DNA of 64,000 nucleotides, from assembly GCA_038746285.1 (NCBI GenBank), contig JBCDKT010000010.1:23309-87308 (forward strand), written 5' to 3'. The notes below the pieces were generated by a model that worked only from the letters and a program-made list of their open reading frames with translations, was not told where the DNA came from and searched no databases. The translations under genes and the position numbers were made by a program. Positions 17,797 through 25,385 of the stretch are shown piece by piece (position 1 is the first letter of the stretch; each line of letters starts with the position of its first letter). This DNA comes from Bacteroidota bacterium. GTDB taxonomy: Bacteria > Bacteroidota > Rhodothermia > Rhodothermales > JANQRZ01.

Positions 17797-19281
17797 TCAG
17801 CCGAGAGGCAGACCGAGAGTTGGCTGATCCGGTCCTCCTCGTGCATCGCCTTCCCGCCATACAGGCGTTGCCATCTTCAGATCGCGGATGCGCTCGGCCT
17901 GTGCCTGAAGGATGCGCCCCAAGTTAGCCGGACTCTCCCGGATCGCCTCAAAGTCCGCCCGATCCAGTAGGAAGATCGTCACCGACGAGTTCTGCATGAT
18001 CGCGTCGGCGTAGCGCCGGGCGTCACGGGTGAACGGCGCGTTTGCCAGCACGAGAATGTGCGTTACCCGCGTGAGCGGGATCAGCCCGACCTCCTTCGCC
18101 ACGTCCTCCAACCGGACCTGCCCCGACGGTATGTTCTTGCACTGCACCTGCCATGTCGTGGGCACCGCCCCGAACAGCCCGGCCATCAGCACGTCCACTT
18201 CGCTGTACCCGGTTTCCTCAGCCCGGCGTCGCCAGCCGACGAACCGGAGTCCGAGCAGACGCATCACCATCACGGCGAACGCTTCCAACGCCTGACCCTT
18301 CTCGTGCTTGTCCTTCGAGCCGAGCGAAGTGTAAATGTCGGCAGGCCGCTTGCGGTAGTAGGCCGTCAGCGCCGGGTCGAGGTCCTTCAGCGTCCGCTCC
18401 AGAAACGGTTCCAGCACCTCAGCCCGGAACGCCTCCGTCGTCCGCAACTCCGAAGTCTTTCCGCTGCTGGTGCCACCCGTGCGGTACTCGATAAGCCTTG
18501 CGGCTTCCAGCGGACGGAGCACTTCGTTGGGTAGCGATCCGCGACCGATCCGCACGCCCTCGGCAGCTTCGGCAAGGTCCCGTACCTCGGCTGCCGGTGT
18601 CCAGCCGTCCGGGTCGAGACGGGCAAGCGCTTTCGCAAAGGCGATCTGTTCGGGTGTCAACGCCGCCAGCGCCGCGATAGCGTCGTCGTCCATCCCCACG
18701 AGCTGTTCCTTCACCGCCGGGTCTGGTCGCCATGCTCCGGCTCCGCGCCCGCTCTCCGGGAGCAGCCCCGCTTTCGCCAGCCACATCCGCATCGTGTTGA
18801 TTGCGGTGTTGTGGACGGAGACGCGGAAGCCCTGATCCGAGAGGTACTGCGCGAGCGAGTCGCCGGTGATCTTGCGCCCGTCAAGGTGCATTTCTTGCGC
18901 TCCCTCCACAACGCGAAGGCCGCCGAGGTTCAGAACGACGTGCCGCGCAAACGCTCGGTACAGATTGTCCTCGTTCAGCTCAGCAAGCCTCTGCGTGAGA
19001 TCGGTTGCTTCGTAGGTCCCTGGCATGAGCAGCCCGTACTGTGCTCCCGCTTCCATCGGGTGGCGGCGGGTGCGCCGGGTCGTCCTCAGCTTCTTTCCAA
19101 TCCACACCGGCGGTGTGTTGAGCGCTTCTTCCAGCGCGTCCAAGTCCCCGCTGTGCTGAACGGCAGCGCGAACGTAGTCCGGCAGGCTTACCAAGTCGGG
19201 GCTGAAGCCTGTGCCGACGGGAATCTGACTTTCCTTGCTTGCTGTCCCCACGCTACGCCCTCGTTTCGTCTTCGGTCTCAT
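17797..19281 (-). CDS. Mrr-like PD-(D/E)XK nuclease protein
   Basis: A 494-residue protein. The C-terminal third has a restriction-endonuclease-like fold signature of the Mrr type: HEKGQALEAFAVMVMRLLG (Glu327/333), SEVDVLM (Asp363) and WQVQCKN (Gln380-x-Lys382), followed by THILVLANAPFTRDARRYAD. The first two thirds look alpha-helical with winged-helix-like parts around 190-280. Such proteins usually cut foreign or modified DNA. Its 5' end overlaps the 3' end of the small HTH gene by 29 bp, so they form one operon. The ATG at 19281 matches the end of that overlap; an upstream extension is a shadow. Confidence 0.7.
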   Translation of the reverse strand: MRPKTKRGRSVGTASKESQIPVGTGFSPDLVSLPDYVRAAVQHSGDLDALEEALNTPPVWIGKKLRTTRRTRRHPMEAGAQYGLLMPGTYEATDLTQRLAELNEDNLYRAFARHVVLNLGGLRVVEGAQEMHLDGRKITGDSLAQYLSDQGFRVSVHNTAINTMRMWLAKAGLLPESGRGAGAWRPDPAVKEQLVGMDDDAIAALAALTPEQIAFAKALARLDPDGWTPAAEVRDLAEAAEGVRIGRGSLPNEVLRPLEAARLIEYRTGGTSSGKTSELRTTEAFRAEVLEPFLERTLKDLDPALTAYYRKRPADIYTSLGSKDKHEKGQALEAFAVMVMRLLGLRFVGWRRRAEETGYSEVDVLMAGLFGAVPTTWQVQCKNIPSGQVRLEDVAKEVGLIPLTRVTHILVLANAPFTRDARRYADAIMQNSSVTIFLLDRADFEAIRESPANLGRILQAQAERIRDLKMATPVWREGDARGGPDQPTLGLPLG

Positions 19282-19501
19282 CAGCGGCGGGGGGACGTCC
19301 GCCCTTGTCCGGTTCGTACTGCACCACGTCTTCCCGCAGCACGAGTGTTCGGCCCGCCACCTCGTAGGTGCGGAAGCGGCCCTTCTGAACGAGTTGATGA
19401 ATCGCCTGCCGCGAGACGCCACGGATGTCCGCCGCCTCCGACTGCGAGACCCAATCGTCGAGCTTTCTTGTTTGCCGAGTCGTTCCGATCTTGAGGGTCA
19501 C
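19253..19501 (-). CDS. Small helix-turn-helix (MerR/excisionase-like) DNA-binding protein
   Basis: An 82-residue protein from GTG at 19501. The core WVSQSEAADIRGVSRQAIHQLVQKGRFRTYEVAGRTLVLREDVVQY is a classic winged HTH of the HTH_17/excisionase type: a first helix with SQSEAA, a recognition helix with SRQAIHQLVQ, then a beta-hairpin wing. The tail is acidic and proline-rich. It precedes and overlaps the Mrr-like nuclease gene, so it is a plausible repressor or specificity factor for it (inference). Only about 30 bp separate its start from the divergent phospholipase-D-like gene. Confidence 0.8.
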   Translation of the reverse strand: MTLKIGTTRQTRKLDDWVSQSEAADIRGVSRQAIHQLVQKGRFRTYEVAGRTLVLREDVVQYEPDKGGRPPAADETEDETRA

Positions 19502-19531
19502 CCAACACTCTACCTCAGAACACCTCGCCCG

Positions 19532-20404
19532 TTGACGACAGGACGATTCATCAAGCACCTCGGCCGCGGCTGGGGCCACCATCTTGCTCAATTGCTCGGA
19601 GCAGCAGAGTCGAGTCTTACTATCTCGTCGGCCTACGTCACGAAGACTGGAGTGGACTACCTCGTAAAGCACGCCGCGCCACGGGTACTGAAGCGGGGAC
19701 AGGTCACCATACTTACAGACCTGTCGCCGGAGCACACAGCACAAGGATCAACAGACCCCGAGGCGCTCAGTCGGCTGTACGACCATTCCGCGAGCTTTCG
19801 CCTTGTCCACCTTCCCCGCCTCCACAGCAAGGTTTACGTCGCGGACGACCAGCAAGCCATCGTGACGTCCGGCAACCTCACGGCGGGTGGCCTCCGCCTG
19901 AACTACGAGTACGGTCTACACCTGCTCAACGCACAGCTAGCGGCTGAGGTAAGGCGTGACGTGCTGGACTACGCCGCGCTCGGGGCGAGCCTAGACCTAA
20001 CCACCTTGAACGAGTTCTGCGCCCACGCTCGCAAAGCGAAGGACGCGTTGGCGGAGGCAACCACACCGACACCGGCGCAGGAGCGATTCCGCGAGGCCGT
20101 GCGCCAAGCCAAAGACGTACTCGTTCGAGGCTACACTAGCGGCGAACCGATCCATACGGTGTTCGAGCGAACGGTCCTCTACGTGCTTCGGCGTGAGGGA
20201 CCAATGACCACAACCGACCTCCACGAACACGTCCGCCAGATTCACCCTGACCTCTGCGACGACGAGAACCGCATCATTGATGGGGAGAACTTCGGGCGGA
20301 AGTGGAAGCATGCCGTCCGTACAGCGCAGCAGCACCTGAAGCGCCGGGATGCAATTCGCAGATCTGAGGACGGCCGCTGGCACCCTCTTTCCAGCAATGG
20401 ATGA
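19532..20404 (+). CDS. Phospholipase D-like (single HKD) nuclease-type protein
   Basis: A 290-residue protein counted from TTG at 19532. A single HKD-type motif is present: RLHSKVYVADDQQAIVTSGNLTAGGL, with His98, Lys100 and Asn115. One motif per chain implies a dimer, as in Nuc and other PLD-fold nucleases. The last 80 residues (TVLYVLRREGPMTTTDLHEHV ... KRRDAIRRSEDGRWHPL) look like a winged-helix DNA-binding domain. An earlier TTG start would make it overlap the divergent HTH gene. PLD-fold proteins with a DNA-binding tail beside an Mrr-like gene suggest a defence module (inference). Confidence 0.72.
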   Translation: MTTGRFIKHLGRGWGHHLAQLLGAAESSLTISSAYVTKTGVDYLVKHAAPRVLKRGQVTILTDLSPEHTAQGSTDPEALSRLYDHSASFRLVHLPRLHSKVYVADDQQAIVTSGNLTAGGLRLNYEYGLHLLNAQLAAEVRRDVLDYAALGASLDLTTLNEFCAHARKAKDALAEATTPTPAQERFREAVRQAKDVLVRGYTSGEPIHTVFERTVLYVLRREGPMTTTDLHEHVRQIHPDLCDDENRIIDGENFGRKWKHAVRTAQQHLKRRDAIRRSEDGRWHPLSSNG

Positions 20405-20696
20405 TCCTCGACGACAACTCAGCATGACGGCGATCCGAAAGATCAGACGTGCCTTTGTGGATCTCAGCGATGAGCAAGCTGACCGCGTAGCCGTTCTTCT
20501 CGCCGAGCGTGGGCCGCTCTCAGGGGCGTTGAACCCGCCGTGGGAAGAACGCATACCGCAGACGTGCGACGAAGTGGAGGCGCTGGTAGTTGCCGTTTTC
20601 GATCAGCATGTCTTCGAAGCGACAGAGCCGAGGCGCGAAGACTTCGACCTCGCCATGCTTTGGGAGGCTGTAGCTGAGGTGAAGCGCGAGGGCTGA
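20397..20696 (+). CDS. Hypothetical small acidic protein
   Basis: 99 residues from ATG 20397, which overlaps the stop of the PLD-like gene by 8 bp. An internal ATG at 20424 is the alternative start. It is predicted alpha-helical and acidic (VDLSDEQADRVAVLLAERG and DEVEALVVAVFDQ). No family is recognised. The overlap suggests co-translation with the PLD-like protein and perhaps a shared function, such as an inhibitor or partner (inference). Confidence 0.55.
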   Translation: MDDPRRQLSMTAIRKIRRAFVDLSDEQADRVAVLLAERGPLSGALNPPWEERIPQTCDEVEALVVAVFDQHVFEATEPRREDFDLAMLWEAVAEVKREG

Positions 20697-20722
20697 GCTG
20701 TTTGCGCTCCCGAAGTCCATAA

Positions 20723-21421
20723 GGAGCCATCGAGCTGATTTGCGCTCCCTTCCGCTCTCATGAGGACGGCCTCCCCGAGTGGGTGAAGAACGCCTCCGAC
20801 ATGTATCGGCGGCGGGGAGCGCTCCCCGAGGATAGCGTGATCCTGGTGCTGTTCAAGAACGGCTCGAAGTCCGCAGGGGAGCCATCCCTCGTGGGGTGCC
20901 TCGACTTCGGCGGCATGAGCGTCGAGGACATCGAAGGCAAGTTCCGGCGGTGGGCCGATCCCGACGCTTCGGGAGATGCGGCAGGCGTGCAGGGCGGCCA
21001 CGGCAACGGTGGGAAGTGCTACATGACCCAGATGTTTGAGGCGCACTCATATGCCCACACCCTCAAGAATGGGCGCGCCAGCCGCTACGGCTTTCAAAGC
21101 GGCTCTCTGACGCCTGGCTACTTCGGCCAGCGCGATGACACGGTAGAGGACCCTGACGCCGAACTCAACCAGGCGCTGGTCGACTTCGGCTTAACCATCA
21201 GCGACCTCCCGGAGGCGGCACGCACGGCGTGGGAGTCGAGTCGCGGCTTCACCCTCTTGAAGGGCGTGAGCGCCAAGGACACCGAGAGCCCGCACGGCAT
21301 GAAATACGTCGTAGACGGCGACCTCCCGACTCCGAGCGGTCATAGCGTGCGGGTGCGGACAGTCTGGATCGTGGACCCAACGGACCCCCGCCCGCGTCTC
21401 ATTACCGCTTACTCCGCTTGA
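20723..21421 (+). pseudogene. Chimeric remnant: GHKL-type ATPase fragment joined to DUF6883 C-terminal end
   Basis: The frame is open from a TAA at 20720-20722, with GTG at 20783 the first plausible start. The first about 170 residues resemble the N-terminal region of a large Hsp90-like/GHKL ATPase (HEDGLPEWVKNASDMY, CLDFGGMS, GGHGNGGKCYMTQMF, RGFTLLKGVSAK). The final about 45 residues (HGMKYVVDG ... VRVRTVWIVDPTDPRPRLITAYSA) look like the end of DUF6883. Neither part is complete, so a deletion or recombination joined them near 21285. The intact DUF4926 gene follows, the usual neighbour of DUF6883. A 17-18 bp direct repeat (20695 and 20732) lies at the 5' end. Confidence 0.55.
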
Positions 21422-21437
21422 CCTACCGAGAACAGCT

Positions 21438-21665
21438 ATGATCCGAGAACACGATACCATTGTGCTGAGGCGTGACCTCCCGGCCCTGGGTCTGGAACGA
21501 GGGGACGTCGGGGCTGTCGTCCATATCTACGGCGACGGGGCTGCCGTGGAGGTGGAGTTCGTTTCTGGAGCCGGGACAACGGTTGGCGTGGAGACGCTGG
21601 AACTGGGGGATGTCCGTCCGCTCGGTCGGGATGAGATCCTACACGCAAGAGCCATAGCCGCCTAA
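21438..21665 (+). CDS. DUF4926 protein
   Basis: 75 residues, full length for DUF4926: MIREHDTIVLRRDLPALGLERGDVG at the start, a central VVHIYGDGAAVEVEFV beta segment and DVRPLGRDEILHARA at the end. The fold is probably a small beta-barrel. The family often follows DUF6883, and here it follows a DUF6883 tail after 16 bp. Function unknown; the pairing resembles toxin-antitoxin or immunity modules, but this is only an inference. A probable cassette boundary (GTTCTGC at 21668) comes directly after the stop codon. Confidence 0.8.
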   Translation: MIREHDTIVLRRDLPALGLERGDVGAVVHIYGDGAAVEVEFVSGAGTTVGVETLELGDVRPLGRDEILHARAIAA

Positions 21666-21693
21666 CTGTTCTGCGGCCTCCGACTTGACAGCC

Positions 21694-22194
21694 ATGTTCT
21701 ACTGGAGGAAAAGCATGATCGACGCCCTCCGCAAGACGGCTTCCGACGCGACCGGGGACGCCGCCCTCGATTTGTACGCGACGTACTGCCAGCTTCGCGA
21801 GCAAGGCCTCAGGAAGCAGGCGCTGGTTCACGTCACAGAACTCGCTGACGAACTGGCGACTGAGCCATTTCAGCGACGCCAGCGTTTCGTTGGCTGGGTG
21901 CTTCGCCGGTCAGTCGAGGGCAAGCACGCATCAGACGGAACGCTTCTCCTCCCGCATCCATTGGTCCGCCGCTTGGTCGAGCCGACGCTGGTCGATTGGA
22001 CGCGCTGGGAGCCCGAGGACCCCGAGCCGCACTTTTGGCTCGGTATGCTGTCGTCGGGGCACGGGACGAACGCCGTGTTTGCCACAGCTGCCGAGCAGAA
22101 TTTCCGGGACGCGCTGTCGAGAGATCCAGCTTACGAGCCAGCGCTACAAGGCTTGATCGACCTTGAGCAATGGTTCGGTTCGCTCGGAGACTGA
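21694..22194 (+). CDS. Hypothetical helical (TPR-like) protein, probable cassette gene
   Basis: 166 residues, alpha-helical. The last part (FATAAEQNFRDALSRDPAYEPALQGLIDLEQWF) looks like a single TPR. No conserved domain is recognised with confidence. The ATG lies 20 bp after GTTCTGC (21668-21674), and 15 bp after the stop is its exact reverse complement GCAGAAC (22209-22215), an arrangement expected of an integron cassette whose recombination site was then interrupted by the IS110 element. An alternative ATG is at 21715. Confidence 0.6.
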   Translation: MFYWRKSMIDALRKTASDATGDAALDLYATYCQLREQGLRKQALVHVTELADELATEPFQRRQRFVGWVLRRSVEGKHASDGTLLLPHPLVRRLVEPTLVDWTRWEPEDPEPHFWLGMLSSGHGTNAVFATAAEQNFRDALSRDPAYEPALQGLIDLEQWFGSLGD

Positions 22195-22215
22195 CCTGCC
22201 TTTGGGCCGCAGAAC

Positions 22216-22535
22216 CCCCATAACAAGGTGGGTTGTCAAGAGGCGGCTTTCGATTTCACAAAGGCACACCGAAGCAGGCGGCGCGCAGGGCACGACGCCG
22301 AGATCAAGAGCACGGCACCACCCGCTCAGATCTCGTACGGTCTCCGCCGCCGCTTCCATTCCGCACCGTAGACGGTGCGCGGAGCGTGGCGGGCCAGACC
22401 CCCATACGGGCTCGCACGACCGCTACGGTCGCTGACACAGGTCATGCTCGACCTCACCTCGGCCCAGATCTGCTTCGGTGGCTGGGACCCTGTGGTCCCC
22501 CTCCTGCCTTCCCATTCCCGCGCGAGGAACTCGGG
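22216..22535 (-). ncRNA. Candidate bridge RNA region of the IS110-family element
   Basis: A 320-nt non-coding stretch downstream of the transposase. Short hairpins are visible: GCACCGT-ag-ACGGTGC (near 22364-22380), GACCG-cta-CGGTC (near 22418-22430) and GGGACC-ctgt-GGTCCC (near 22484-22499). IS110 elements encode a structured bridge RNA in a non-coding end; in the IS1111 branch it is downstream of the transposase. No guide match to the flanks was identified by eye, so the call is tentative. No gene is otherwise supported here. Confidence 0.35.
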
Positions 22536-23612
22536 CTACGGTCCAGTTATGCTGGTCGGGCTTGGCAGCGCGGATGCCCGATCCGCGTAAGGCCACTGCT
22601 CTTGCTTGACGCGACTCAGGACAGCGCCCTTGAACCGGCCGTTGAAGTCTTCCTGCTTGCGCAGGACGTGGTAGGCGATCCGGGCGAGCTCCTTCGCCAC
22701 CAGCGCCCGCGCTACCGGACCGGGCTTCTTCCGACGCTTGCGCCGGTACCACTCGCGGACCTCGGGGTAGTACTGGACCGCGCGCACGGCGGCGTGGCTG
22801 AAGGCCAGCTTCAAGTAGCGGTTACCCTCGCGTGAGCGCTTGTGCCGAACCCGCTCACCGGAGTTGTCCGCCCCCGGCACGAGGCGGCAGTACGAGAAGA
22901 ACGAGCGGTCGGAGGCGAAGCGGGCGATGTCGTCGATCTCCAGCTTCAGCGTGAAGGCGCACACCTTGCCCACGCCCGGAATGCGCAAGAGTCGCGGCAC
23001 GTCTTCGTCGGGCACGAGGTGCGGGTGCAGCGCCCGCTCCAGCTCCTTGATCTGTCGTTGCAGCAGGTCCACCTGATCGAGGTGGCACCGTGCCTGGAGC
23101 TGCATCAACTCCGGGAGGTCAGCGATGTCCTGCACGTTCACCTTCTCCAGCAAGCGGGCGACGGAGTTGAGCGCCCCGACGCGGCGCTCGACCAGCGTGA
23201 GTCGGGTGCGGAGCACGTCGCGGAGCGGGCGGAGGTCGCCTGAGATCCCGTGAGCCTCGGGCAGAAGGTTGACCCGTAGGAGTTGGGCCAAGGTACGGGC
23301 GTCGTGCGCGTCCGTCTTGACCTTTGCACCCGTGATAGCCTTGACGCCTTTGGCATGAGCAAGGCGGAAGTCGACGCCGAGCGCGGCGAGGGCGTCTTGG
23401 ACCCAGTACCAGCCGTTGGTGGCTTCGGCGACGGCGCGGTGCTCCCCTTCGGGCCCAGCCGGAAGCTCCGCGAAGTAGAGGGCGAGGGAGTCGGCGCGGG
23501 CGGGGAGCTTCTTCCGGGCGACCTCCCGGCCGGAGGCGTCGACGGTGAGAGCGAGGACGGAACGCTTGTGGAGGTCGAGGCCGGTAAAGAGCGTGGTGGA
23601 CGAGGCAGACAT
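22536..23612 (-). CDS. IS110-family transposase
   Basis: 358 residues, full length. The N-terminal DEDD RuvC-like domain has Asp13 (GLDLHKRSV), Glu63 (AVAEATNGWYW) and Asp101/Asp104 (KTDAHDARTLAQLL). The C-terminal Transposase_20 domain shows LLRIPGVGKVCAFTLKLEI and SYCRLVPGADNSGERVRHKRSREGNRYLK, including a serine in the region of the catalytic serine. The gene appears intact and could be active. It is oriented leftward against the surrounding cassette genes. Confidence 0.93.
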   Translation of the reverse strand: MSASSTTLFTGLDLHKRSVLALTVDASGREVARKKLPARADSLALYFAELPAGPEGEHRAVAEATNGWYWVQDALAALGVDFRLAHAKGVKAITGAKVKTDAHDARTLAQLLRVNLLPEAHGISGDLRPLRDVLRTRLTLVERRVGALNSVARLLEKVNVQDIADLPELMQLQARCHLDQVDLLQRQIKELERALHPHLVPDEDVPRLLRIPGVGKVCAFTLKLEIDDIARFASDRSFFSYCRLVPGADNSGERVRHKRSREGNRYLKLAFSHAAVRAVQYYPEVREWYRRKRRKKPGPVARALVAKELARIAYHVLRKQEDFNGRFKGAVLSRVKQEQWPYADRASALPSPTSITGP

Positions 23613-23673
23613 GGCAGCGGGCGTCAGGTGGGCGGTTCGTTCCAGTGGATACGCTGAAGTACCTTGTTGGAAA

Positions 23674-23797
23674 GATCCCGCCGCAGGCCGACAAAGGGCG
23701 TCAGCGCTCTCGGCTCGTCCGAGCGTTGGTGTCTACATTGTCTCGTACAACCATCGTGCTGCTTGCCCTTTGCGGCTGAAGCGCCAGACTGTTCTGC
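23674..23797 (+). repeat. attC-like recombination site, right part (repeat A)
   Basis: Ends with GTTCTGC (23791-23797), 20 bp before the kinase ATG. Arms GCCGACAAAGGGC (23687-23699) and GCCCTTTGCGGC (23765-23776) form a 12-bp stem with one bulged A. It aligns with repeat B, with the 11-mer TCGTCCGAGCG at the same offset. The missing 5' end (GCAGAAC) is at 22209, on the other side of the IS110 element. Confidence 0.55.
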
Positions 23798-23816
23798 TGC
23801 ATACCTCCGGAGAAGA

Positions 23817-24335
23817 ATGCGTCGAGTCTTGGTGATCGGTTCCGGCGGTGCCGGGAAGTCCACCGTCGCGGCTCGGATCAGCCAGCGGCTCGGCCTCCCG
23901 GTCATCCATCTCGATGCGCTCTACTGGCAGCCGGGGTGGGTCGAGACCCCGGCGGATGAGTGGGAGCAAATCGTCCGGCAACTCCTCCCGCGTGAGGCTT
24001 GGGTGATGGACGGCAACTACGGAGGCACACTCGACCTCCGCCTCGCCGCTGCCGACGCCGTCGTCTTCCTCGACACGCCGCGCCTGCTTTGCCTCTGGCG
24101 CGTTGTCAAGCGCTGGGCACAGTTCTACGGTCGGTCTCGTCCCGACATGGCGCGAGATTGCCCGGAGCGTCTGACGGAGGATTTTGTCCGCTGGATCTGG
24201 CGGTATCCGCAGGAGCAGCGGCCTCGCATCCTTGATAAGCTGCGAGCGGTCGAGCAGGAGAAGCGGGTCGTCGTACTCGCTTCAACAACCGAGGTCTGCC
24301 ACTTTCTAGATCGTCTACCTTCCTGTGCTGCATAG
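23817..24335 (+). CDS. P-loop kinase of the adenylate kinase/FlaR (topology modulation) type, probable cassette gene
   Basis: 172 residues. The P-loop GSGGAGKST is at 8-16, followed by LPVIHLDALYWQPGW, the phrase typical of FlaR-like or DNA topology modulation proteins, then VMDGNYGGTLDLRLAAADAVVFLDTPRLLCLWRV and an RPRILDKL lid region. Members are adenylate-kinase-like; their substrate is uncertain. The ATG lies 20 bp after repeat A's GTTCTGC and the stop overlaps the start of repeat B, as expected for a single-gene integron cassette of about 656 bp. Confidence 0.85.
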   Translation: MRRVLVIGSGGAGKSTVAARISQRLGLPVIHLDALYWQPGWVETPADEWEQIVRQLLPREAWVMDGNYGGTLDLRLAAADAVVFLDTPRLLCLWRVVKRWAQFYGRSRPDMARDCPERLTEDFVRWIWRYPQEQRPRILDKLRAVEQEKRVVVLASTTEVCHFLDRLPSCAA

Positions 24336-24453
24336 CCCACACTGCGGGCCGACAGCACATGCGAGCGTTCTTGCTTCGTCCGAGCGTCGGTGTCTGGCCG
24401 CGTCCGCCCAGCCCGTCGTCAGCGTGCTCCGGCTGAGCACCACACTGTTGGGC
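24335..24453 (+). repeat. attC-like recombination site (repeat B)
   Basis: A 119-bp imperfect hairpin: GCCCACAC (24335-24342) faces GTTGGGC (24447-24453), and GCCGACAGCAC (24348-24358) faces GTGCTCCGGC (24424-24433). It is homologous to repeat A over about 105 bp. The stem pairs differ between A and B but stay complementary, which is covariation. Confidence 0.55.
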
Positions 24454-24704
24454 ACAGCCTTCACTCTAGTGCTGCGACAAGCTCCCGTTGACAGGTAGGC
24501 CATCCTGAACGTGGTTCAGACCGCGCAGCAGCGGCGCAGCCCATCTACGGGCCACGCCTCAGATCCCGGATCGAGGTCCGGGATGACAAAGAAGAAAGTC
24601 TGTCCGTCTCAACGTGCCAGAGGACTAGGCTCTGTCTGGATGTTCAGCTGACTCGTCCCGCGACTGAGCTTGTTCGTTAGCTGAGCCTCTGAACCCTCCC
24701 GCTC
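24454..24704. other. Intergenic region with a partial palindromic repeat
   Basis: About 250 bp without a gene, between repeat B and the LysE remnant. It contains a half copy of the dispersed palindrome at 24563-24587 (ATCCCGGATCGAGGTCCGGG then ATGAC). Nothing else is recognised. Confidence 0.5.
24563..24587. repeat. Partial palindromic repeat, copy 3
   Basis: Single hairpin ATCCCGGATCGAGGTCCGGG followed by ATGAC; only the right half of the composite repeat is present. It lies downstream of the probable cassette array. Confidence 0.7.
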
Positions 24705-25327
24705 GTGCCGCTCGAGACCTGGCTTGCTTTCACCGCGACGCTCGTCGCCGTCGTTCTCGTGCCCGGCCCCGCCGTGCCCCTCGTCGTCTCCCACGGGATG
24801 TCCGGCGACCGGCTTGCAGGCTTCCTGGCAAGCCTCGAGATCGCAGGGTCGGGTGCAGGCTTCCTCCTCCTCACGGCCGCTGGGCTCTCCGCCGTCCTTC
24901 TCGCATCGGCCACGGCGTTCGAGGGCGTCCGGTGGTGCGGTGTTGCCTATTTGGCTTGGAGCGGTGCCCAGATGGTCCTTGGTGCTCGCGGTGCAGCACG
25001 GACTGAGGTGGACGGCCACAATGCTTTCGGCTACCGCCTCTTTGTCCACGCGTTCGTTCTCCAGTCCGGGAGCCCTAACGCGGTCGCGCTCTTTGCGGCG
25101 CTCCTCCTCAGTTCATCGACCCTGCCGGCAGCGCGTCGCTCCAATTTCTCATCCTCGGCACCACCTCCGTGGTAGTCGAGGTCATGGTCCTCGGGCCGTG
25201 CACGGTCCTCGCGCAGTGGGTCTGCCGCACGTTCGACACGCCGGCCGCCCTCGTTTGGCAACGGCGTATCAGCGGCGTGATCCTCCTCACGTCGGCACTC
25301 GGACTCGCGCTGACGAGGCGTCGCTAG
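24705..25327 (+). pseudogene. LysE-family exporter, frameshifted
   Basis: Homology to LysE/RhtB amino-acid exporters begins at GTG 24705 (ETWLAFTATLVAVVLVPGPAVPLVVSHG; LAGFLASLEIAGSGAGFLLLTAAGL) and follows frame 1 up to NAVALFAALL near 25104. The correct continuation, PQFIDPAGSASLQFLILGTTSVVVEVMVL to ALGLALTRRR, is in another frame and ends at TAG 25325-25327. Restoring one C in the run CTCCTCCTCAG (about 25103-25113) repairs the frame. The result is a probable inner-membrane exporter pseudogene or a sequencing error. Confidence 0.8.
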
Positions 25328-25385
25328 GCGCTGGTCCAGCTATCCCACCGCCGGCGCAAGGCACCGGGCCCGTCTGAGTGGTCGT

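Larger units (their letters stand above)
22216..23680 (-). mobile_element. IS110-family insertion sequence (approximate ends)
   Basis: An element of about 1.46 kb around the transposase at 22536-23612. Ends are inferred, not proven: the left flank is GCAGAAC (22209-22215) and the right flank begins the attC-like arm GCCGACAAAGGGC (23687), which would become one recombination site if the element were removed. IS110 members usually lack terminal inverted repeats, so none are expected. About 320 nt of non-coding sequence follow the transposase and only about 70 nt precede it, as in the IS1111 branch, where the bridge RNA lies downstream of the gene. Confidence 0.6.

Noticed and set aside
21560..21674. 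Full attC site upstream of GTTCTGC at 21668
   Set aside because: The preceding bases are coding sequence of the intact DUF4926 gene and lack the paired arms seen in repeats A and B; insertion at a secondary site is more likely.
22233..22835. Plus-strand ORF over the IS110 3' region
   Set aside because: Overlaps the transposase in antisense and has no domain; the left part is better explained as non-coding IS sequence.
24672..24682. Further attC-like core (GTTCGTTAGCT) before the LysE remnant
   Set aside because: The last positions deviate from GTTRRRY and I could not find a convincing paired arm upstream, so it is not counted as a third cassette site.
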